64,000 nt of DNA, taken from the NCBI GenBank assembly GCA_964640795.1, contig CAZXIN010000008.1, positions 62,001 through 126,000 of the forward strand, read 5' to 3'. The notes under the pieces were generated by a model. That model ran no database searches and had not been told where the DNA came from. It was given only the letters and a program-made list of their open reading frames with translations. The position numbers and the translations under genes are program-made. Every line of letters starts with the position of its first letter. The first letter of the stretch is position 1. This DNA comes from M269 sp964640795 (lineage in GTDB: Bacteria > Pseudomonadota > Gammaproteobacteria > Enterobacterales > Alteromonadaceae). Shown here in pieces: positions 27,631 to 33,579 of this stretch.

Positions 27631-27666
27631 ATGTTTAATTTTAGGTGCCGGCTGATAATTTAGTCG

Positions 27667-27780
27667 CGTTAGTTACCTCTCTGGCGGGTGTTGTAACTGA
27701 CGAATAAAGATAATGTGATAAGGGTTGTGCGAGATGAAGTCCTTTCTTCATCTCATCTTGAAAATAAGAGTGAGATAAAT
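27667..27780 (+). promoter_or_regulatory. Leader RNA element copy 8
   Basis: P1 is CGTTAGTTAC/GTAACTGACG, 10 pairs, with a sequence clearly different from copies 3, 5 and 7 yet fully paired. Loop CTCTCTGGCGGGTGTT; AATGTGATAAGG; perfect P2 GAGATGAAG/CTTCATCTC; same ribosome-site helix as copy 7. Confidence 0.8.
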
Positions 27781-27912
27781 ATGAAAATATTAAATACAAA
27801 ACAGATCCAAAATGTGACAGGTGGCTGCAGCGAAGGCTTGATTAACAATCTGTTTAAGTCGCCGTTCCAATCCCCCCCTATTATTTGTCTTCCAATGCTG
27901 GAAGTTATCTAG
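27781..27912 (+). CDS. Double-glycine leader peptide (43 aa), paralogue of 27302
   Basis: Leader MKILNTKQIQNVTGG, core CSEGLINNLFKSPFQSPP and the same IICLPMLEVI end. It differs from 27302 at few core positions (D-N, P-L, R-K), showing recent duplication with drift in the core. Confidence 0.83.
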   Translation: MKILNTKQIQNVTGGCSEGLINNLFKSPFQSPPIICLPMLEVI

Positions 27913-27998
27913 GTAATTTAAGTAACGCAAGTGCGGTTGAGCACGGGGTTAAGATTAATAAATCTATTTATTTATGAGCATAAACGAGGAAAAGCAAC

Positions 27999-28109
27999 AT
28001 GAAAGAGCTAAATAAAGCGCAAGCAGAAGAAGTTAGTGGTGGTGAAAGCCCTATAGTACGAGCTATATGTGATTTGTGGGAACACATTCAGGAAATTTTT
28101 GACCTTTAA
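27999..28109 (+). CDS. Double-glycine leader peptide (36 aa), paralogue of 27520
   Basis: Leader MKELNKAQAEEVSGG and a core identical to that of 27520. One leader residue differs (K-E). Second gene of the copy-8 unit. Confidence 0.82.
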   Translation: MKELNKAQAEEVSGGESPIVRAICDLWEHIQEIFDL

Positions 28110-28145
28110 GCGTTTTATTTTAGGTACCGGCTGATAATTTAGTCG

Positions 28146-28258
28146 CGTTAGTTACCTCTCTGGCGGGTGTTGTAACTGACGAATAAAGATAATGTGATAA
28201 GGGTTGTGCGAGATGAAGCCCTTTCTTCATCTCATCTTAAAATAAGAGTGAGATAAGT
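28146..28258 (+). promoter_or_regulatory. Leader RNA element copy 9
   Basis: Same P1 and loop as copy 8. P2 GAGATGAAG/CTTCATCTC with loop CCCTTT. ATCTCATCTT/AAGAGTGAGAT helix as in copy 7 with a loop one base shorter, which breaks the upstream GTG reading frame. Confidence 0.8.
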
Positions 28259-28378
28259 ATGAAAACATTAAACCAAGTAGAAATCGAAGAAGTTAATGGC
28301 GGTTTTTTGCCAGCGCTAGCAGCGTTGATTGTTATCGGTGATTTTGCAGTAGGTGTGTACGAAGGTTTTACTGCATAA
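28259..28378 (+). CDS. Double-glycine leader peptide (39 aa), small hydrophobic bacteriocin-like core
   Basis: Leader MKTLNQVEIEEVNGG and a hydrophobic core FLPALAALIVIGDFAVGVYE plus GFTA. Small residues and GxxxG-like spacing resemble two-peptide class II bacteriocins that act in membranes. Followed by the partner-like gene at 28466; a second copy lies at 28775. Confidence 0.83.
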   Translation: MKTLNQVEIEEVNGGFLPALAALIVIGDFAVGVYEGFTA

Positions 28379-28465
28379 GCAAAGTATAGATGTCAGGGGC
28401 AGCTAGAAGGTGCTTTTGACATCAATCGCTAAACCAATATAAACAAATAATTTAGGAGAATGAAA

Positions 28466-28585
28466 ATGAGAGAACTCAGTGTAATTGAAACTCAAGCAGT
28501 TGATGGCGCTGGTCCACGTGAATTTGGTCGTGAAGTTGGTGCCTTCCTGAAAGGTATTTACGATTCGGTCTGTGACAACCACTAA
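28466..28585 (+). CDS. Peptide gene with a GA-type leader (39 aa)
   Basis: Leader MRELSVIETQAVDGA; the cleavage motif is GA, not GG, which C39 peptidases also accept. Core GPREFGREVGAFLKGIYDSV plus CDNH is amphipathic with one Cys. Ribosome site TTAGGAGAA. Probably the partner of the 28259-type peptide. Confidence 0.78.
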   Translation: MRELSVIETQAVDGAGPREFGREVGAFLKGIYDSVCDNH

Positions 28586-28619
28586 GACATAGAATATTAA
28601 AGTTAATAAGGAAAATAAG

Positions 28620-28632
28620 ATGAAAACATTAA
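28620..28632 (+). pseudogene. Partial peptide gene cut off by the assembly gap
   Basis: ATGAAAACATTAA, the start of a third 28259-type gene (MKTLN), preceded by AATAAGGAAAATAAG exactly as before 28775. Truncated by missing sequence, not by mutation. Confidence 0.7.
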
Positions 28633-28732
28633 NNNNNNNNNNNNNNNNNNNNNNNNNNNNNNNNNNNNNNNNNNNNNNNNNNNNNNNNNNNNNNNNNNNN
28701 NNNNNNNNNNNNNNNNNNNNNNNNNNNNNNNN
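28633..28732. other. Assembly gap (100 N) in the peptide array
   Basis: The left side is the beginning of a 28259-type gene; the right side (ACCACTAAGACATAG) is the end of a 28466-type gene. The gap therefore hides at least one more pair, roughly 200-300 bp. Confidence 0.9.
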
Positions 28733-28774
28733 ACCACTAAGACATAGAATATTAAAGTTAATAAGGAAAATAAG

Positions 28775-28894
28775 ATGAAAACATTAAATCAAGTAGAAAT
28801 CGAAGAAGTTAATGGCGGTTTTTTGCCAGCACTAGCAGCGTTGATTGTTATCGGTGATTTTGCAGTAGGTGTGTACGAAGGTTTTACTGCTTAA
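28775..28894 (+). CDS. Double-glycine leader peptide (39 aa), copy of 28259
   Basis: Protein identical to the gene at 28259; the DNA differs at single silent positions (for example the last codon GCT instead of GCA). Preceded by an ordinary AAGGA-type site, not by the leader RNA. Confidence 0.83.
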   Translation: MKTLNQVEIEEVNGGFLPALAALIVIGDFAVGVYEGFTA

Positions 28895-28986
28895 TCCTAG
28901 CTTGTTTTAATAACTCCCAATATGAATAACTAAATTAGCTAATAGTTTAAAACAATTTAATTGGGAACTTTAAAGTAGAAACTAAT

Positions 28987-29088
28987 ATGATGAAGAGATA
29001 CAAAATGGCGATTATCATTAATATTGCACTTTCAATATTTATATTGGATTTCCTAATAGGTGTCTTTCAGGGCTTTATCGGTTACTGA
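28987..29088 (+). CDS. Short hydrophobic peptide gene without GG leader
   Basis: 33 residues, MMKRYKMAIIINIALSIFIL then DFLIGVFQGFIGY. The end resembles the core of the 28259 peptide (DFAVGVYEGF). It is one membrane-spanning segment. It could be an immunity peptide or a leaderless relative. Two adjacent ATG codons (28987, 28990). Confidence 0.5.
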   Translation: MMKRYKMAIIINIALSIFILDFLIGVFQGFIGY

Positions 29089-29230
29089 GGGTATCTTGTT
29101 TTAAAGGTTGTTTATGTTATGGCTGAAGAAATCTAGCGAATCAGAGATTGGCAGGAAGTAAGAGGCATTAGCTATGTGATTCATAGAGATCGTTCTAATC
29201 TAATATGATATTTCTCTTTTAAAAGAGAGA

Positions 29231-30361
29231 GTTACCAGTTTAAGGTATGGGTGTCGAATCCAACTTAAACAAAAAGGTAACTCTCATGTTGCATACTAAC
29301 AATCCCGTTATTAAACACAAAGTCGGTTTGCTTAATTTGGCCGAAGAATTAGGCAATACCACACAAGCCTACAAAGTGATGGGCATATCTCGCGATACGT
29401 TTTATCGATATAAAGAAGCGTCTGAAGAAGGTGGTGTCGAAGCACTGCTTAATCAAAACCGTCGTGTTCCTAATGTTAAGAATAGGGTCGATGAAGCGAT
29501 TGAGCTGGCTGTCGTTGATTACGCAATCGAATATCCAGATCATGGTCAATCAAGAACCAGTAACGAGTTAAGGAAAAAAGGCGTGTTTGTCTCGCCAAGC
29601 GGTGTTCGCTCTGTTTGGTTACGCCATGGTTTAGCGAACTTCAAAGGCCGTTTGGCTGCTTTAGAAGCGAAGATGGCGTCTGATAACAATATCATCCTGA
29701 CTGAATCTCAAGTACAGGCACTGGAACGTAAAAAACTCGATGATGAAGCTTGTGGTGAAATTGATACCTCTCATCCCGGTTACCTTGGCTCTCAAGATAC
29801 ATTTTATGTCGGCACTCTAAAAGGCGTTGGGCGTGTTTATCAACAAACCTTTGTCGATACATACTCTAAGATTGCATTCGCCAAGCTTTACACCATGAAA
29901 GCGCCTATCACAGCTGCTGATAAGCTCAATGATAGGGTATTGCCTTTCTTCGAGCATCATCAACTGCCTATGTTACGTATTCTGGCAGATCGAGGTACAG
30001 AGTATTGTGGCAAGGTCGAGAATCATGATTACCAGATGTATCTGGCCGTTAATGACATCGACCACACTAAAACCAAAGTGAAATCACCTCAAACTAACGG
30101 TATCTGTGAGCGATTCCACAAAACGATATTACAGGAGTTTTATCAGGTAACCTTCCGTAAAAAGCTCTACACGAGCATTGAGGAGCTTCAAAAAGATCTG
30201 GACGATTGGCTCAATTACTACAACAATGAGCGCACCCATCAGGGTAAAATATGCAGTGGCAAAACACCCATGGAAACACTCATTGATGGTAAACAGGTTT
30301 GGACAGAGAAGAATCTGAGTTCAAACTAATCTGACGAGGCACCCAACTAAAAACTGGTAAC
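29231..30361 (+). mobile_element. IS481-like insertion sequence
   Basis: Inverted ends GTTACCAGTTT...GGGTG at 29231 and its complement CACCC...AAACTGGTAAC ending at 30361 flank one transposase gene. The right end directly joins a truncated IS3 element, so I cannot define a target duplication. Confidence 0.75.
29286..30329 (+). CDS. IS481-family transposase
   Basis: 347 residues from the ATG at 29286. N-terminal helix-turn-helix (AYKVMGISRDTFYRYKEA), integrase core with QTFVDTYSKIAFAKL, ADRGTEYCG and the E of NGICERFHKTILQEF, completing a DDE triad. Intact and probably functional. A GTG start at 29247 is possible but would begin inside the terminal repeat region. Confidence 0.88.
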   Translation: MLHTNNPVIKHKVGLLNLAEELGNTTQAYKVMGISRDTFYRYKEASEEGGVEALLNQNRRVPNVKNRVDEAIELAVVDYAIEYPDHGQSRTSNELRKKGVFVSPSGVRSVWLRHGLANFKGRLAALEAKMASDNNIILTESQVQALERKKLDDEACGEIDTSHPGYLGSQDTFYVGTLKGVGRVYQQTFVDTYSKIAFAKLYTMKAPITAADKLNDRVLPFFEHHQLPMLRILADRGTEYCGKVENHDYQMYLAVNDIDHTKTKVKSPQTNGICERFHKTILQEFYQVTFRKKLYTSIEELQKDLDDWLNYYNNERTHQGKICSGKTPMETLIDGKQVWTEKNLSSN

Positions 30362-30363
30362 CG

Positions 30364-31089
30364 TCAGATCAGATGCCGACTTCTACACCTAAACCAATGT
30401 TGGTTAAGACATTCGTTTCTGAATTTGCCATTGAGGCTTTCGACAAATGCGGTCTGTGTTGGTTTGTCGGGTTGAATGAAGCCGAGCTTAACGTGACTTT
30501 CTTTGCTCCAGAAGAACATCGCCTTACTAGTAAATTCTGTCCCATTGTCACAAACAATAGAATCAGGTTTGCTTCTGGCATCAATCAAGTCAGTTAAAAA
30601 AAGGGCAACCATTCTTCCGCTGATAGAAACAGACACTAATTGCCCGACCATCTCTCGTGTAAAGTCATCAACAACATTCAACACTCTGAATCGACGGCCA
30701 CTACTTAGCTGGTCAGCAACAAAGTCCATGGACCATCGATGGTTAGCTGCGGTTGGTACTTCCATCGGTATACGTGGGCGCTGGAGCTTCCTACGTTTCT
30801 TGGTGCGAACTTGAAGCCCTTCTTCCATGTAAAGTCGATAGGTATGCTTTTTGTTTTGAACCAGTCCGTCGCCTTTGAGCAAACCATGCAACATCAAATA
30901 ACCATAACCGGAATATCGCGTGGCTAGTGCATTTAGGCGTGCTCTCAATGCGCCATCAGCTTTGGACTCCATGACATATCTTAATGCAGTCCTGCTTACT
31001 CCAGCTAGCCTACAGGCATTTCGTTCGCTAAGCTTAAACTGCTCAATCAAGTGAGTCGCGATACGTTTTCTGTCAGCAGGCTTTACCAC
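30364..31089 (-). pseudogene. IS3-family OrfB transposase, C-terminally truncated
   Basis: 241 residues. Contains the HTH_21-type N terminus, then WSMDFVADQL, VVDDFTRE, CDNGTEFTS and FVESLNGKFRNECL, i.e. the DDE core. After NECLNQHWF the sequence changes frame and stops, so the usual last 40 or so residues are missing. In IS3 elements OrfB is made by frameshifting from OrfA. Confidence 0.8.
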
Positions 31090-31108
31090 TTTTTTGAGAC
31101 AACATCCT

Positions 31109-31312
31109 TCATTGCTTCAACTTGTTGTTCTCGGATTCTAGCTCTTTGAGTCGTTTGGCCTCGTTGACTTCAAGACCCGCACACTTACTACGCCAGTTGT
31201 AAAATGTACCTTGTGATATGCCCATTTCACGACAAATACCGTCTACCTTGGCGCCGGCTTCATGTTGTTTGATAACTCGGATAATTTGTTCTTCGGTGTA
31301 ACGCTTTTTCAT
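31109..31312 (-). CDS. IS3-family OrfA
   Basis: 67 residues: a helix-turn-helix (YTEEQIIRVIKQHEAGAKVD, then MGISQGTFYNWR) and a leucine-zipper-like tail (LKELESENNKLKQ). Complete and intact, upstream of OrfB by 19 bp on the - strand. Confidence 0.88.
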   Translation of the reverse strand: MKKRYTEEQIIRVIKQHEAGAKVDGICREMGISQGTFYNWRSKCAGLEVNEAKRLKELESENNKLKQ

Positions 31313-31387
31313 TCAGAGATGTCCATTGTCTCTAGTTTATTGGGAATCTCATCAATGTCATGGTCTTAAATTGGGGGGAAAGGTCAC

Positions 31388-31465
31388 TTAGGTAGGCACT
31401 GTATAACCTTGCCCTAACACCAAAGCTTCTTGCTTAAACTCATTTGTATAACTTCTATTTTTCAT
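31388..31465 (-). pseudogene. N-terminal fragment of a second IS3-type OrfA
   Basis: Reads MKNRSYTNEFKQEALVLGQG then YTVPT and a stop at the junction with the TGACC end of the other IS3 element. The first IS3 element inserted into this one, so the insertions are nested. Confidence 0.75.
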
Positions 31466-31509
31466 TTTGTCATTTAACACCTCAATACGGAGATTATATT
31501 CCTTTATTG

Positions 31510-31618
31510 AAGTGTCCTGTTTGATTAAAGCAGGTCAAACTCATCTTCACACCTTCAACTTGTTGATAGTTATTATCTCGAATTAAAAGTGTCCCGTTTA
31601 ATTAAACCAGTTCAAAGT
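31510..31618. repeat. Two copies of an IS-end-like sequence
   Basis: AGTGTCCTGTTTGATTAAAG (near 31511) and AGTGTCCCGTTTAATTAAAC (near 31588) are direct copies about 77 bp apart, with GTCAAA or TTCAAA following. They look like IS ends left from repeated insertion. The rest of 31619-32030 shows no gene and should hold the promoter of the next peptide group. Confidence 0.5.
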
Positions 31619-32030
31619 AAGATGTATAATATGAAAAGTCTCATCAAGAGATTGGCACTAACTCAGATGGAAGGTCACTGAGGGTATCATTCGTTATCTT
31701 GTTTTAGCTCACGGCCATAATATATTGCGGTGAGTACTGTCCTTAATCTCTTTACCTGTTGTGTTATGAAATCATATTTAACCCCTATTAGTTCATTATC
31801 TTTTAGTAACTATTAAGTGTAATTGATTGTTTTTAATGTGTTATTTTCATTTTTTCATCTTTTTGATTTTTCGTTTTTTTTGATGAATGATGATTCCCGT
31901 CCTAACGAGCAATATCGCTTATTTCGACAAAGATAAATAGTTAATAGAGTTCAACGTATTGATTCGCGGTGTCTAAATTATGTGAGACGAGTAGATACAA
32001 GAATCGCTACTTTCAAGAAGGATAACCGTT

Positions 32031-32213
32031 ATGGCTAAAAGAGTTTATACACAAGAAAACCTAGATACTTTTTTAAAAGAAAACATTGCAATGGATTTTA
32101 TTGATTCTATTGCCGATCCCATTAGTGAGTTTGCTGACGTAGATATGTTTCAAGGTTTAGCAGATCAAAATAATAGTGATCTGAATTACATTAATAGTGA
32201 TTCAATTTACTAA
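32031..32213 (+). CDS. Small acidic protein at the head of the second peptide group
   Basis: 60 residues (MAKRVYTQENLDTFLKENIA at the start) with about a dozen Asp/Glu and no Cys or GG motif. A clear ribosome site (AAGGA) precedes the ATG. Not recognised. Its place in front of a peptide group makes it an immunity, chaperone or unmodified-peptide candidate, but nothing in it decides. Confidence 0.55.
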   Translation: MAKRVYTQENLDTFLKENIAMDFIDSIADPISEFADVDMFQGLADQNNSDLNYINSDSIY

Positions 32214-32224
32214 CCCCATGCAAG

Positions 32225-32374
32225 GGAGGGTGGAAATGCGGCATTCTGATTTAAGTCGTCACGGAGACTTATTTGCCGAGTACACAGCAGGAGTATTAGT
32301 GCATAAGCTATTGCAGCCTAATGATATAACGCTAATGACTTCTCGGGAAAGTACGTAAGGCGTTTCCACCCTCC
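32225..32374. repeat. Inverted repeat that closes over a small ORF and its start signals
   Basis: GGAGGGTGGAAA (32225-32236) and TTTCCACCCTCC (32363-32374) are perfect 12-bp arms, extended inward by three more pairs including one G-U. The 5' arm contains the Shine-Dalgarno GGAGGG and the ATG of the enclosed ORF. Confidence 0.75.
32236..32358 (+). CDS. Small ORF inside the inverted repeat
   Basis: 40 residues, MRHSDLSRHGDLFAEYTAGV at the start, no hydrophobic or GG motif. GGAGGG lies 5 bases before the ATG. Coding status is uncertain; it may be a short peptide gene regulated by the surrounding hairpin. Confidence 0.4.
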   Translation: MRHSDLSRHGDLFAEYTAGVLVHKLLQPNDITLMTSREST

Positions 32375-32387
32375 ATTAGGAAGGTAT

Positions 32388-32437
32388 TGTTATCTTGCAG
32401 CTAATAAGACGTTACAGGGTGTATTTGCGAGATAACA
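32388..32437 (+). promoter_or_regulatory. Leader hairpin of the second peptide group
   Basis: TGTTATCTTGC and GCGAGATAACA form an 11-bp stem with one G-U. GCAGCT and AGCTGC next to the two arms offer an alternative pairing. The loop contains GACGTTACAGGGTG, and a second hairpin at about 32463-32490 has a similar loop (AACGTCATAGGGTTG). It does not resemble the nine leader copies of the first group. Confidence 0.45.
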
Positions 32438-32563
32438 GCTGCCTTTAATAATACGTACTTTGAGCAACAACGTCATAGGGTTGCTTTGAGAGGGTATTGC
32501 TTATGATTGAGAAATTCATGAATAGCAAAGCTCTATGGCATTAAAAACAATAAGGAGTTAAAA

Positions 32564-32683
32564 ATGACTAACTTAACTGACAGTCAAATTAAAAACGTAA
32601 CTGGTGGTTCAGGATCAACTAGTGGTGCTGAAGGCCCACCTCCGTTTAATCCAACGCTTAAAAACATATTGAAAGGTAATTAA
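32564..32683 (+). CDS. Double-glycine leader peptide (39 aa), second group
   Basis: Leader MTNLTDSQIKNVTGG, core SGSTSGAEGPPPFNPTLKNI plus LKGN. Ser/Gly/Pro-rich, no Cys. Ribosome site AAGGAG. No own leader RNA of the first type. Confidence 0.82.
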   Translation: MTNLTDSQIKNVTGGSGSTSGAEGPPPFNPTLKNILKGN

Positions 32684-32768
32684 TCTTTGTCAGCTGAACA
32701 CTAATTCAGTAGACAAGTTACAGCGATATAAAACGCTATTTGAATATAAAACTTACTTAGGAGTGAAT

Positions 32769-32885
32769 ATGAAACATTTAGATAATACAGAAATCAGAGA
32801 GATAACAGGTGGTTCAGGGGATGTTGTATGTTTGCCTGATGGGACACCCGGTCCATTTAACCCTTTGCCTGAAATCAGATTTTAA
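32769..32885 (+). CDS. Double-glycine leader peptide (38 aa), second group
   Basis: Leader MKHLDNTEIREITGG, core SGDVVCLPDGTPGPFNPLPE plus IRF, one Cys, Pro/Gly-rich. Shares PFNP with the previous peptide. Ribosome site TTAGGAG. Confidence 0.82.
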   Translation: MKHLDNTEIREITGGSGDVVCLPDGTPGPFNPLPEIRF

Positions 32886-32941
32886 TTCATAAATCGAATA
32901 AAGCTAAGCTAACTAAAACCGTCCAATAAAAGGAATATGCA

Positions 32942-33091
32942 ATGAGTAATTTAGTACACGAAAGCGATGACACAATGGTTGAACTTAACAACTTGGATGT
33001 AATGGCAGTATCCGGTGGCGAAATAGTGTGTGTTACAGGGGAAGGTTGCCCAAGTAACGAACATGGTTCAGAGCTTAAAATCGGATTTTAA
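32942..33091 (+). CDS. Double-glycine leader peptide (49 aa), second group, two Cys
   Basis: A longer leader of 26 residues ending NNLDVMAVSGG, core EIVCVTGEGCPSNEHGSELK plus IGF with Cys spaced by five residues (CVTGEGC), able to form a small disulfide loop. The IGF/IRF end resembles the preceding peptide. Confidence 0.8.
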   Translation: MSNLVHESDDTMVELNNLDVMAVSGGEIVCVTGEGCPSNEHGSELKIGF

Positions 33092-33108
33092 TGCTGCTTA
33101 ACTATTAA

Positions 33109-33137
33109 CATGACCACTCTGTGGTAGGGTGATCATG
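33109..33137 (+). terminator. Hairpin between peptide genes of the second group
   Basis: CATGACCACTCT and AGGGTGATCATG pair over 12 positions with one mismatch around GTGGT. No T run follows, so it may be a processing or stabilising hairpin and not a true terminator. Confidence 0.4.
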
Positions 33138-33299
33138 TTGAGGTATGACAAGCCTAATCACTTGACAATAAAGTAGTTCATTATGCTAATTGTGGATAGT
33201 GAGCTCGATATAGAGACAGCTCTGGGTAGCTTTTAGACTGAAGGGATCTATCTATATTGTTGATGATAGGTATATTTATTAGCTACTCAAGGAAAAATG

Positions 33300-33422
33300 A
33301 TGAAAGAGCTAAGTATAAATGAACAGAATAAAATTAATGGTGGCCACTCGACAGGTATCGGCTTTGTTGATCGTTTCATAGATTGGTTTGAGGGCGAGGC
33401 ATGCCCTAACTACCCGCATTAA
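33300..33422 (+). CDS. Double-glycine leader peptide (40 aa), last of the second group
   Basis: Leader MKELSINEQNKINGG, core HSTGIGFVDRFIDWFEGEAC plus PNYPH. Acidic aromatic helix with a single Cys. A second ATG lies one codon upstream (33297). About 210 bp separate it from the previous gene, so it may have its own promoter. Confidence 0.8.
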   Translation: MKELSINEQNKINGGHSTGIGFVDRFIDWFEGEACPNYPH

Positions 33423-33435
33423 TTATGTGATTCTT

Positions 33436-33465
33436 AGAGATCGTCTTTTCAATCTGACGATCTCT
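33436..33465 (+). terminator. Hairpin after the last peptide gene
   Basis: AGAGATCGTC and GACGATCTCT form a perfect 10-bp stem with a 10-nt loop, followed by a weakly T-rich ACTTCT. The flank TATGTGATTCTTAGAGATCG is nearly repeated at about 29175 behind the first array, where the second arm is absent. Confidence 0.6.
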
Positions 33466-33579
33466 ACTTCTGAACTGTATCCTCTCTTTCATAGTAACCG
33501 CTTAAACCTCAATTAAATAATGCTTCATTGGTGGTTGATTATTTATGCTTGTTCCAAATGGAAATATCACACAGTTTTT

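Larger units (their letters stand above)
30362..31386 (-). mobile_element. Truncated IS3-family element
   Basis: The outer end (TGACCTTTCCCCCCAATTTA on the - strand) is at 31386. OrfA and OrfB follow in order. The other end is missing where the IS481 element begins at 30361, so the element has lost the end of OrfB and its terminal repeat. Confidence 0.8.

Noticed and set aside
24161..28258. CRISPR-like interpretation of the repeated leader elements
   Set aside because: Copies are irregularly spaced (about 320-660 bp, up to 720), differ in sequence and each precedes a gene; no cas genes.
24161..28258. Assignment of the leader RNA to glycine, fluoride, preQ1, guanidine or c-di-GMP riboswitches
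   Set aside because: The conserved loop CTCTGGCGGGTGGT and TGTAATAAGG do not match the core motifs of those classes as I know them.
32503..32544. 13-codon ORF (MIEKFMNSKALWH) before the second peptide group
   Set aside because: Too short, no ribosome site, no relation to other peptides.
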